Origin: Clostridiales bacterium
GTDB taxonomy: Bacteria; Bacillota; Clostridia; Saccharofermentanales; Saccharofermentanaceae
Direction: 5' to 3'
Length of the DNA: 64,000 nt
Assembly (NCBI GenBank): GCA_017515465.1
Contig: JAFWFV010000005.1
Span: forward strand, 22,728 to 86,727
The position numbers were made by a program, and so were the translations under genes. Positions 16,209 through 24,199 of this stretch are shown here, in pieces (the first letter of the stretch is position 1; each line of letters begins with the position of its first letter). The notes below the pieces were generated by a model. It worked only from the letters and a program-made list of their open reading frames with translations, was not told the DNA's origin and did not search any database.

Positions 16209-18386
16209 ATGAACAATGCCATCTACATCAACCTGACTGGTATACCGGGCAAGGAAGCCCTGCATGCAATACTTAAGGAAGCACTGGAGCTGCCTGACTA
16301 TTACGGCGCCAATCTCGATGCCCTTAAGGACATGCTGACATCCCTGGATACTCCCAAACATCTGGAGATATTCGGCATAGATGATGTGGATCCTGCGATC
16401 AAGACATACGTTCCCAAACTTCAGAGGGTCCTGGAGGAATCTCACGAAGAGAACTCCCTGTTCACATTTAAGGTGAGCGCTAATCCCGCTCCGCCGGACC
16501 GCAGACCACTGGTCGTATGCGGATCATGGGAAGATGCCGAGAACCTCAACATGTTCCTGGCCAACCTGAATTTCCCGGAACTGACATCCAGATATGTTGT
16601 TTGCTGCTTTACTTTCGGAACGGCCGCCATGACCGGCTTTTCCAAGTCACAGATAGAGTTCAAGCTTGCTGATACGATCAAAAAGCTCGAACCCGTAGGC
16701 ATGATCATATTCGCAGAGATGCTCAAATCACCCTATCTCACGGAATACCTGGCGGATATCGGCCATAATTCCAACATTCCCGTGTTCATGCTGGAGCATG
16801 ATGAGGAGGGCTGCATCAATTTCAAGCTCGACTATCTGGACGGCTTCAGGAAGCTGGTCACCCATGTGGTTGAGGATCACCACTGCACAGACCTGATGAT
16901 GATGGCCGGGTTCAAGGGCAACCTCTTTTCCGAGGACAGGATCAGGGTCTTTAAGGATGTCCTCACATCACATGATATCCCCTTCGACAGCAACAAGGTC
17001 ATTTATGGTGATTTCTGGTACATCCCTGCCAAGCAGGCACTGCAGGAATACTTTGATGAGAACGGATACGTTCTGCCGGAGGCCATAATCTGTGCCAACG
17101 ATACAATGGCCATGGGCACATGTGACTATCTGATAGAAAAGGGATACCGTATCCCTGACGACTGCATCGTAACAGGCTTTGACGGTATCAAGGATTCGCT
17201 GTTCCACTATCCCACCATCACCACAGCAGCCCCAGACTATTCACAGGCGGCACATAACATCATATCTGCCATAGATGAATGGTACGAAACGGGCACGGTT
17301 GAGACATGGACTCACAAGATTGGCTACAAGCCTCTGTATAAGCACTCCTGCGGATGCAATCTCACGACCATGGAGGAGATGCAGAACATTTCCTCTGCTC
17401 TGTTCAAGGACAATCAGGACTACTTCATGCACGTTCACGAGATGGGACGTCTGACATCCAAGGCCATAACGATAGCTGACACAAAGCTCCTGTCCGCCTT
17501 CCTGGACAAGCACCTGTGGCTGTGGAAGGATCAGATGTTCTTTGTCGGCATAACGGAATCCGATAAGTGCATCAATGCCCTCTATTCCTCATGGAAGGAC
17601 ATCTATGAATACGGCAACAAGATCTATAATTCAGAATATCTGCTCCCCTATCAGAACGAGATGTTCGCATCCGGCAGCGGGCTTAATTACCTCATATTCA
17701 GCCAGCTGAGGTCAGCAGATGAATCCTACGGCTATCTCTGCACAGGTGCGAAGAGCATTTCCCTGAGACTGCAGCAGAGGTTCGAGGAGATGGAATCCTA
17801 TATATCCTCCATCGTCCATGCCGTCCTGAACAACAAAAAGCTCATGAACGTCAACCGAGAGATGAAGCAGCTCTCTGAGCTGGACTATCTGACCGGACTA
17901 TATAACAGGAGAGGGTTCCTCTCCCACGTTGCCAAGATGGTCAAGGACCCCAAATACAAGGGAAAGATCTTCAATTACGTAACGATGGATCTGGACAATC
18001 TGAAACCCATCAACGATAACTACGGCCATCAGGAGGGGGATACGGTCATCAAGGCCCTGGCCTATGCAATACAGACCAGGGTGCACAAGATCGGCATCTC
18101 ATCCAGGTTCGGCGGTGATGAGTTTGCTTTCGTGATAATAAGTGACAAAGCCCTCGACGGAGAATCCGACACCCTCAGGAACGAGCTGGAGGCGTCTGCG
18201 GAATACGATTCCAATCTGACGGGCAAGCCCTACAGAGTCCTCGCCAGCATCGGCGTTTCTTCCTGCCCCATCTCGGAATTCCCTTCCGGAAAGATAGATT
18301 CCACTCTCGAGAAGCTGATGAACCGTGCCGACGAGATGATGTATTCCGACAAGGAAAAAAGACATAAGGACCAGTCCGGGGACTGA
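16209..18386 (+). CDS. Barstar - LacI-type sensor - GGDEF fusion protein
   Basis: A 725-residue cytoplasmic protein (no membrane segment). Residues 1-90 match barstar: LPDYYGANLDALKDML keeps the two inhibitory aspartates (D37, D41, barstar Asp35 and Asp39), and a Glu-rich helix VLEESHEEN follows at the place of barstar Glu76. Residues about 95-390 form a LacI/GalR-like periplasmic-binding fold without a DNA-binding helix (ICANDTMAMGTCDYLIEKGY; VTGFDGIKDS). A linker of about 150 residues leads to a GGDEF domain (about 555-725) with LDYLTGLYNRRGF and FGGDEF at 634-639. The allosteric RxxD site before GGDEF is absent (HKIG). It starts 4 bases after the ribonuclease stop with GGGGAG as RBS. Expected activities: binding the ribonuclease, sensing a ligand, and making cyclic di-GMP. 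Confidence 0.88.
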   Translation: MNNAIYINLTGIPGKEALHAILKEALELPDYYGANLDALKDMLTSLDTPKHLEIFGIDDVDPAIKTYVPKLQRVLEESHEENSLFTFKVSANPAPPDRRPLVVCGSWEDAENLNMFLANLNFPELTSRYVVCCFTFGTAAMTGFSKSQIEFKLADTIKKLEPVGMIIFAEMLKSPYLTEYLADIGHNSNIPVFMLEHDEEGCINFKLDYLDGFRKLVTHVVEDHHCTDLMMMAGFKGNLFSEDRIRVFKDVLTSHDIPFDSNKVIYGDFWYIPAKQALQEYFDENGYVLPEAIICANDTMAMGTCDYLIEKGYRIPDDCIVTGFDGIKDSLFHYPTITTAAPDYSQAAHNIISAIDEWYETGTVETWTHKIGYKPLYKHSCGCNLTTMEEMQNISSALFKDNQDYFMHVHEMGRLTSKAITIADTKLLSAFLDKHLWLWKDQMFFVGITESDKCINALYSSWKDIYEYGNKIYNSEYLLPYQNEMFASGSGLNYLIFSQLRSADESYGYLCTGAKSISLRLQQRFEEMESYISSIVHAVLNNKKLMNVNREMKQLSELDYLTGLYNRRGFLSHVAKMVKDPKYKGKIFNYVTMDLDNLKPINDNYGHQEGDTVIKALAYAIQTRVHKIGISSRFGGDEFAFVIISDKALDGESDTLRNELEASAEYDSNLTGKPYRVLASIGVSSCPISEFPSGKIDSTLEKLMNRADEMMYSDKEKRHKDQSGD

Positions 18387-18421
18387 TCCTTACATTAGTT
18401 ATTTCAGTATTTGTAACAATG

Positions 18422-20800
18422 TTACTCGCTTCTTAATGCCTCAACAGGGTTCTTCTTTGCTGCCATCCTGGCGGGTCTGCTGCCTGCAATGACGTTGAGC
18501 AGAACACTGAGGAATACGAGAGCTATGGCTCCCAGAACGGGCATGCTGGCGATCCCGCTGAACTCTTTGTTGATCAGACCTACAACGATGTTGATGATCA
18601 CTGTCAGGATAAATGCTGCAACCACACCCATAACGCCGGAAATGAGTCCCTCGATGATGGTCTCAGCCCTGAATACGCGGGTAATATCCTTTTTGCTGGC
18701 GCCGATCGCTCTCAGGATACCGATCTCCTTGGTCCTCTCCAGAACTGAGATGTATGTGATGATGGCGATCATGATGCTGGAAACGAGAAGGCTGATGGCA
18801 ACAAATGCAATGAGAACGTAGGATACGACATCCACGATCCTGGTGGCACCGCCTATTATCACCTTGACATCGTCAGTGTAGGATACCACGAGATCCTGCC
18901 TGCCCTCTGCCTTCTTTGATTCATTATACTTGTTCAGGATATCGAGGACTTTCTGCTTTGCCTCATAATCCTTGGGGTTGATAACGATGCTGGAACAGTC
19001 TCCTTCCTCAAAGATGCCGAGCTTTTCGCATACGCTGTCAAATGTATACATGAGACCGTCGAAAGCCTCGCCGTTCAGGATATTCGTATCCCTGTCTGCG
19101 ATCTGTGCATCATAGATTTCAGTCCCTCTGATCTCAGATACGATCTCCCCGGCAAGAGCAGGTCTGTAACCGAAGCTGCTTTCGGCTGCCATACCACTTG
19201 ATACTACACCTACTACCGTGAGCTCTCTTCCGGCATCGATGACGCTCTTCATGTGATCTGTATCATTAGAGTGGTCAACTGCAACGCCGTTTTCCAGAAT
19301 GTAGGGATCTGTATTGAGTATCAGCTTAAATGTCCTGCCCATTACCGTATCGAATGAGAATGATGCGGATGCAACCTTGTATGTTGAATCCTTGGCGATC
19401 TTGGCCAGGTCTTCCTTGAGGACGGACATATCCTTGATCCCCAGGGTATAGAGCATGGAGTCTGAGATCGTGTTATTGGGACCGAGTACCAGAACGATCT
19501 CATTGTTGTTCTCCGGCAGTCTGCCTGCCAGGACCTTGGTATATTCATCCTCCTCTGTTGTATCAAATATCGTAAACAGAGGTGTGGGCGTTCCGGTCAG
19601 ATCGGAAGGGCTGATCCTGCTGTAATCCTCTCCGTTATATACCTGGAGATCCACATTGTATCTGTAATCAACACTTTCGATGTTGCCGGCAAACTCGCTG
19701 TTGCCTTCGAAGAATCCCCTGAGTTCCTTCAGGTTGTTCTTTGTCGCCAGACCCTGATTCTCTGTTACGATGGTCTTCTCCACGATATCGTCGGTGGAAT
19801 ACATCAGTGTCTTGTCATATTCCTTCTGCTGGGTTGCGGAGGCGAACGCATTGGAAAGAGATCCGAAGAGGTCGACACTCGTCTTCTCGAGTGTGATGGA
19901 GTAATTTCCGGATCCGGTCTCCAGGCTCTTGGCCATCTTGTTGATGCCGTTTGACAGGGAGAGGATGAGTGCGATGCCGATGATCCCGATGGAACCTGGG
20001 ACTGCAGTCATGAAAGTCCTTCCCTTCTTGGTCAGGAGATTATTGAATGACAGTGACAGTGATGTCATGAGAGACATTGATGTCTTCTTTGCTTCTTCTG
20101 ATTTAACTGCTTCCTCATCGCCCGTGAAAGGATCACTGTCGTTGATGATGAGACCGTCCTTGAGCTCTATGATCCTGCTGGAATACTGTCTGGCCAGCTC
20201 GGGGTTATGTGTAACCATGATGACGAGCTTGTCGCCCGCGATCTCCTTGAGCAGATCCATGATCTGAACGCTTGTTGCGGAATCCAGGGCACCGGTGGGT
20301 TCATCGGCGAGGATGATCTCAGGATCATTTACGAGGGCCCTGGCGATGGCAACTCTCTGCATCTGACCGCCTGAGAGCTGGTTGGGCTTCTTGTCTATAT
20401 GCTCACCCAGACCTACGCGGATCAGGGCTTCCTTTGCCTTTTCTTTTCTGTCCTGCTTGGATACGCCTGACAGTGTGAGAGCCATCTCGACATTAGCCAG
20501 GATGCTCTGATGCATTATGAGGTTATAACTCTGAAAGATGAATCCTACTCTGTAATTACGGTATGAGTCCCAATCCTGGTCCTTATACCTGCTCGTAGAT
20601 ATGCCGTCGATGATGAGATCTCCGCTGTCGTATTTATCGAGACCTCCGATGATGTTGAGCAGCGTCGTCTTGCCGCTTCCTGATGATCCCAGTATCGAAG
20701 TAAACTCATTCTTCCTGAACTTTACGTTGATACCCTTGAGAACGAGCTGTCTCTGTTCTCCGATCGCATAGCTCTTTTTGATGTCTTTCAGTTCCAGCAT
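18422..20800 (-). CDS. MacB-type ABC transporter, ATPase-permease fusion
   Basis: A 792-residue protein. The first 230 residues are an ATPase of the LolD/MacB group: Walker A LGSSGSGKTTLLN, signature LSGGQMQRVAIARAL, Walker B ILADEPTGALDS. A membrane segment follows at about 265-285, then a large extracellular domain (about 290-640) and three C-terminal membrane segments with FtsX-like sequence (ERTKEIGILRAIGASKKDI). These transporters act by mechanical movement to extrude peptides or lipoproteins rather than by a channel. The N-terminal fused ATPase plus a large periplasmic-type domain is common in Clostridia. No outer-membrane partner or adaptor gene is nearby. It is transcribed alone, with RBS AAGGAGA. 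Confidence 0.88.
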   Translation of the reverse strand: MLELKDIKKSYAIGEQRQLVLKGINVKFRKNEFTSILGSSGSGKTTLLNIIGGLDKYDSGDLIIDGISTSRYKDQDWDSYRNYRVGFIFQSYNLIMHQSILANVEMALTLSGVSKQDRKEKAKEALIRVGLGEHIDKKPNQLSGGQMQRVAIARALVNDPEIILADEPTGALDSATSVQIMDLLKEIAGDKLVIMVTHNPELARQYSSRIIELKDGLIINDSDPFTGDEEAVKSEEAKKTSMSLMTSLSLSFNNLLTKKGRTFMTAVPGSIGIIGIALILSLSNGINKMAKSLETGSGNYSITLEKTSVDLFGSLSNAFASATQQKEYDKTLMYSTDDIVEKTIVTENQGLATKNNLKELRGFFEGNSEFAGNIESVDYRYNVDLQVYNGEDYSRISPSDLTGTPTPLFTIFDTTEEDEYTKVLAGRLPENNNEIVLVLGPNNTISDSMLYTLGIKDMSVLKEDLAKIAKDSTYKVASASFSFDTVMGRTFKLILNTDPYILENGVAVDHSNDTDHMKSVIDAGRELTVVGVVSSGMAAESSFGYRPALAGEIVSEIRGTEIYDAQIADRDTNILNGEAFDGLMYTFDSVCEKLGIFEEGDCSSIVINPKDYEAKQKVLDILNKYNESKKAEGRQDLVVSYTDDVKVIIGGATRIVDVVSYVLIAFVAISLLVSSIMIAIITYISVLERTKEIGILRAIGASKKDITRVFRAETIIEGLISGVMGVVAAFILTVIINIVVGLINKEFSGIASMPVLGAIALVFLSVLLNVIAGSRPARMAAKKNPVEALRSE

Positions 20801-20885
20801 AAAGTATTCTCCTTATAATAAACATCCATCATTGATTATAAGAGTATATTCCCGCCGGTCAAACACATTAAAACGCATAATAATA

Positions 20886-20909
20886 CGCCCCGGATACATC
20901 TCCGGGGCG
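20886..20909 (-). terminator. Terminator-like hairpin after the 20917 lipoprotein gene
   Basis: A 9-bp stem CGCCCCGGA / TCCGGGGCG with a 6-nt loop, followed on the minus strand by TATTATTATG. It separates the lipoprotein operon from the MacB-type transporter gene. Confidence 0.6.
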
Positions 20910-20916
20910 GTAAGAA

Positions 20917-21714
20917 TCAACAATCCTCAAACAGGTAATATCTCCCGTTATCCTCTCTGATCTCCAGGCCTGTGAGAGTTGCGCCGAACATGATCTCCCG
21001 TTCGTAGACGCCTTCGACCTCATGTTCATTGTCATCTGCGTCTATTACCGTAAAGGTGATGGCAGCATCAAATACCTGACCTCTCTCGGCTGTTCCTCCG
21101 GTTTCGAACTCATTGATCTCCAGATCGAAGAGCTCGCCCTTTTCAACTGTATCATAAGACAAATAGCCCGTTTCACCACTGAAGACTTCCTTGCCATTTA
21201 CCGATATATCATAATTAATAACTTTTACATTCTCACAGTCGCATGTGAACCTGACGATCGCAGCCGGCATATCGTAATGTATGCCCGACGAACCCCAGCA
21301 TTCATAACCCAGGGATTCGATGTAGGACGGCGCAAAGGTATCCTGCAGTCTGGTATCCGTTGCCCTGTAGAACACCGGCTGATCCATGATGCCGTTTATT
21401 ACCTTTACCATGATGAAGTTATCGTATGGATCTTCATACAGGGTGTATATGCGGGTATTCCTGTCACCATCCAGATATCCCAGGCAATCCCGGATCGAGT
21501 CATCTGACACCTTGTCCTTTACCGTGCCGAAGAGAGAATATGTCCTGCCGTTGACATCGATCGTGGTATCACCCGTATCCTCATCATAGACCTGTTCGAA
21601 TGACACCGGATTCGGCGGCAGCATCAGAGCACCTTTGTCCTGGTCGAGAAGAGAGCATCCCGACAGCATCATTGCGCCGCACATCAATAGTATTCCAAAT
21701 CTGCACACTTTCAT
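20917..21714 (-). CDS. Lipoprotein of unknown function
   Basis: A 265-residue lipoprotein: signal with lipobox LSGC at residues 17-20, then a mature region that begins SLLDQDKG. The rest is predicted beta-rich with many acidic residues (DEDTGDTTIDVNGRTYSLFG; SVNGKEVFSGETGYLSYDTVE), and no known catalytic motif. It starts 3 bases after the upstream membrane-anchored protein, so the two probably work together. Function not recognised. Confidence 0.75.
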   Translation of the reverse strand: MKVCRFGILLMCGAMMLSGCSLLDQDKGALMLPPNPVSFEQVYDEDTGDTTIDVNGRTYSLFGTVKDKVSDDSIRDCLGYLDGDRNTRIYTLYEDPYDNFIMVKVINGIMDQPVFYRATDTRLQDTFAPSYIESLGYECWGSSGIHYDMPAAIVRFTCDCENVKVINYDISVNGKEVFSGETGYLSYDTVEKGELFDLEINEFETGGTAERGQVFDAAITFTVIDADDNEHEVEGVYEREIMFGATLTGLEIREDNGRYYLFEDC

Positions 21715-21717
21715 CCT

Positions 21718-22089
21718 TTATTCCCCTTTTACCGTGATCTTTATATCATGGGAGCTCCCTTCAGGAGCATTCTCGTTAGTCGCAAAGACAGTGACCTCCG
21801 CTATTCCCGCGCCGGAGGTGATCTTAATGCTCTGGCCGTCTTCCGATATCTCGCCCTCAGCGCCGAGGATGCCGTTGATCCTCCTGGTATCGTAATTCGA
21901 GAACTCCGCCAGATCATCGATCGATAATGTGTCTCCCACAGTGCATTCGATGTTCTCCCTATCCTTTATATGTGCACAGCGGGATACATAATCCCATGCT
22001 CCATGTATCATGATCGCTGCAAAAGCAGCGAGTACTGCCAGCACGATCCCGGCAGATATCAGAACTGTTTTAAACTTACTTTTCATCAT
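21718..22089 (-). CDS. Small membrane-anchored Ig-like protein
   Basis: A 123-residue protein: short basic start, one hydrophobic segment (about 8-28), then an extracytoplasmic domain of about 90 residues with the pattern of a bacterial Ig-like or cadherin-like fold (VGDTLSIDDLAEFSNY; AGIAEVTVFATN; SSHDIKITVKGE). The start is set by the ATGA overlap with the upstream gene and by GGAGTGA before it; a longer reading frame extending to 22368 lies within the upstream gene and is not used. No function is evident. Confidence 0.75.
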   Translation of the reverse strand: MMKSKFKTVLISAGIVLAVLAAFAAIMIHGAWDYVSRCAHIKDRENIECTVGDTLSIDDLAEFSNYDTRRINGILGAEGEISEDGQSIKITSGAGIAEVTVFATNENAPEGSSHDIKITVKGE

Positions 22090-23414
22090 GTTGTCACTCC
22101 TAATCCAAGATATACTAATCCAATATATATGAGTGAAGATATTACGCTCATTACCGCAAAGCTGGATGCAGTGAACCATATCCATGCCCTGGAGCAGTCC
22201 TTCTTCCTGAGAAGTGAGATGATGACCATTACAGCTCCTGCTGCAAATATCAGTGTTCCCCACATAGCCAGCAGTCTCTTGGGCGTGTAGCCGAACCTGG
22301 AGTAGTACAGTGCCAGCTTGGAAAATGAGACCATGGCAAATACAATGCTCTCTCCCATCAGGGCGCATGTGATTGCAACAGAGGCTTTGCGTCCCATCAG
22401 TTCCCTGTTCTCAAAGTATGAGATCAGGAGGAAGATCAGCATGTTGATGAACATTATGCCCGTCAGCTCAAAGAATCCCCTTCTGGCATATTCTGCTGCC
22501 GTGAATTCCTCAGGCAGGCGTCCTGCAAATGCGCTGAACAGATACTGTCCCTCGTAGACGAAGAATACCAGATAAAGTGCCACAAATAACCCTGCGATGA
22601 CAGATGATACGAACGGTGAGATCCTGCGGCATTTCTGTCTCCATCTGATAAGTCCCTCGCATGATCTCTTCTCCTTTTCCCCGTCACTGTCAGCGCTCTT
22701 GGAGAGCATTCCGTAGAGGTAGAGACTCGTGGGAACTGCAAAGATAACATAACCCATATTATTGAGGATGAAGTTGATGACATCGAGGGGTACGATCTTG
22801 AAGTTGATATTGTCCAGCAGATCTTCGACCATCTTTCCGAAGAAGGGGTTGATCTCCGACAGGAGAGCTACGGCGATGCAGAAGATGGGGATCATGACTA
22901 TCACGATCAGTATGCCGCCAACTACGGAGCCGCGGGGCCCGGAGGCCTTCTTCTGTTCAGATGTCTCAGAGGTCTTGTCCTTTACCCTCATACTTCCCAG
23001 ATCTTTGAACAGATTGGGAAATCCGCCGAAGGCTTTGATTATTCCCGAATTGAACAGGTCGGCAATTATGAAGCTTCCCGTCCTGCCCTCGTACCACAGA
23101 CGGTTGCTGACGATGGCAACGTACATCGCACAGAGGTGGAGACCGATAAAGGATACCCAGTCTGCCAGACCCGTCTCATAGGTCACTGCCACGATAGCCA
23201 TTATTCCGTACCAGAAGTATGTTTCCTTTGCCGGCTTCTTTCCCCTGCCCCTTACGACCAGTTCGTTGAGAAGGATGAAGAACAGCACAAAGATGATCTT
23301 CTTAAGCGTTACGTATTCATCCGAAAAATCTAAGAGTACGTACTTTTGATAAGCGAATGCTATAGGATACGCCAGCAATATTCCGGCGTTCTTCGCGGTC
23401 TTTCTGATGTCCAT
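22086..23414 (-). CDS. DUF4153/DUF4173-like polytopic membrane protein
   Basis: A 442-residue protein with about 11-12 hydrophobic segments, matching in layout the DUF4153/DUF4173 group: N-terminal short helices, a cytoplasmic insert (about 140-165), a proline-containing middle (IPMFCIAVALLSEINPFFGKM-like) and the GYTPKRLLAMWGTLIF block near 375. The GFTPKR/GYTPKR block is typical of the group. The function of the family is unknown. It leads a three-gene unit with the small anchored protein and a lipoprotein, and is followed upstream by an XRE regulator on the same strand. Confidence 0.75.
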   Translation of the reverse strand: MDIRKTAKNAGILLAYPIAFAYQKYVLLDFSDEYVTLKKIIFVLFFILLNELVVRGRGKKPAKETYFWYGIMAIVAVTYETGLADWVSFIGLHLCAMYVAIVSNRLWYEGRTGSFIIADLFNSGIIKAFGGFPNLFKDLGSMRVKDKTSETSEQKKASGPRGSVVGGILIVIVMIPIFCIAVALLSEINPFFGKMVEDLLDNINFKIVPLDVINFILNNMGYVIFAVPTSLYLYGMLSKSADSDGEKEKRSCEGLIRWRQKCRRISPFVSSVIAGLFVALYLVFFVYEGQYLFSAFAGRLPEEFTAAEYARRGFFELTGIMFINMLIFLLISYFENRELMGRKASVAITCALMGESIVFAMVSFSKLALYYSRFGYTPKRLLAMWGTLIFAAGAVMVIISLLRKKDCSRAWIWFTASSFAVMSVISSLIYIGLVYLGLGVTT

Positions 23415-23423
23415 GTGATTACC

Positions 23424-23627
23424 TTATTCCTCTCTGAATTCCAGTATGTCCCCCGGCTGGCATTCCAGGTTCCTGCATATCGCATCCAGTGTCTCGAGCC
23501 TGACTGCCTTGGCCTTCTGATTCTTGAGTATCGACAGGTTCGCCTGCGTTATACCTATCCTCTGGGCGAGTTCTCCGGAGGACATCTTGCGTTTTGCCAT
23601 CATTACATCGAGATTTATGACGATCAT
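23424..23627 (-). CDS. XRE-family helix-turn-helix regulator
   Basis: A 67-residue compact Cro/CI-type DNA-binding protein (SSGELAQRIGITQANLSILKN). The ATG at 23627 with AGGAGGA is used instead of a longer start. It belongs to the YozG-like group that is normally encoded with a DUF2975 membrane protein, exactly as here (the partner lies 16 bases upstream). The pair presumably forms a small membrane-linked regulatory module whose signal is unknown. Confidence 0.9.
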   Translation of the reverse strand: MIVINLDVMMAKRKMSSGELAQRIGITQANLSILKNQKAKAVRLETLDAICRNLECQPGDILEFREE

Positions 23628-23643
23628 GGATGTTCCTCCTTTC

Positions 23644-24096
23644 TCAGATGGTGAGATCCAGCTCACTCTTCATTTCTATTGCCTTCTCGAACACTGCTCT
23701 GACGCAGAACAGCACGAGCATCATGAAGAAACAGATTATTCCCACATATATCGTACCGAACCATGCTATCGTGCCTACCATGCAGTCAACGCCCATGAGA
23801 GCCAGTGCTATGGCTATTATCTTCATCAGCTTTGTGTTCGCCTTGTCGAAAACGATGTCCTTGCTCATGTTGTTCAGGAGCTTATAGAATGCGATCAATA
23901 CCACATATGCCCCTACTGTTCCGAGATAGTAGACGGTGGACAGTGTGATCAGGGCGAATGTGTCTTCCCTGTCTGCCCAGACTCGTGTTATATAGTTCGT
24001 GATGCTGAATCCGAATACATCAGCAACTACAACGAGTACGAGAAAGATGACCGTTGCCACCTTTGTATATCTGATAACGTTGTCTGCCTTGTCCAT
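23644..24096 (-). CDS. DUF2975 membrane protein
   Basis: A 150-residue protein with four hydrophobic segments (about 13-33, 48-72, 90-112, 118-138) and the loop DIVFDKANTKLMKII between segments two and three, which is the hallmark of DUF2975. It is the usual partner of the XRE regulator encoded next. ATG 24096, 11 bases after AAGGAGG, is preferred to an upstream GTG that overlaps the Shine-Dalgarno. Role unknown; the pair is thought to sense membrane conditions, which is an inference. Confidence 0.85.
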   Translation of the reverse strand: MDKADNVIRYTKVATVIFLVLVVVADVFGFSITNYITRVWADREDTFALITLSTVYYLGTVGAYVVLIAFYKLLNNMSKDIVFDKANTKLMKIIAIALALMGVDCMVGTIAWFGTIYVGIICFFMMLVLFCVRAVFEKAIEMKSELDLTI

Positions 24097-24126
24097 AAAT
24101 AGAGCCACCTCCTTCGAGATGGCTTT

Positions 24127-24155
24127 ATACTACACCCTGTAATTCTGTTTTGCAA
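24127..24155 (-). promoter_or_regulatory. Promoter of the DUF2975/XRE operon
   Basis: Read on the minus strand, TTGCAA and TAGTAT are separated by 17 bp, in the AT-rich gap between the phosphatase stop and the DUF2975 start. Confidence 0.5.
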
Positions 24156-24199
24156 TACTTTTTTATCGTTTTACAATAAATTTTTGTTGTTTTACCAGA

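Noticed and set aside
21718..22368. 216-codon version of the small anchored protein
   Set aside because: The first 93 codons overlap the end of the upstream membrane protein gene in another frame; the ATGA-coupled start at 22089 fits the membrane-anchor layout.
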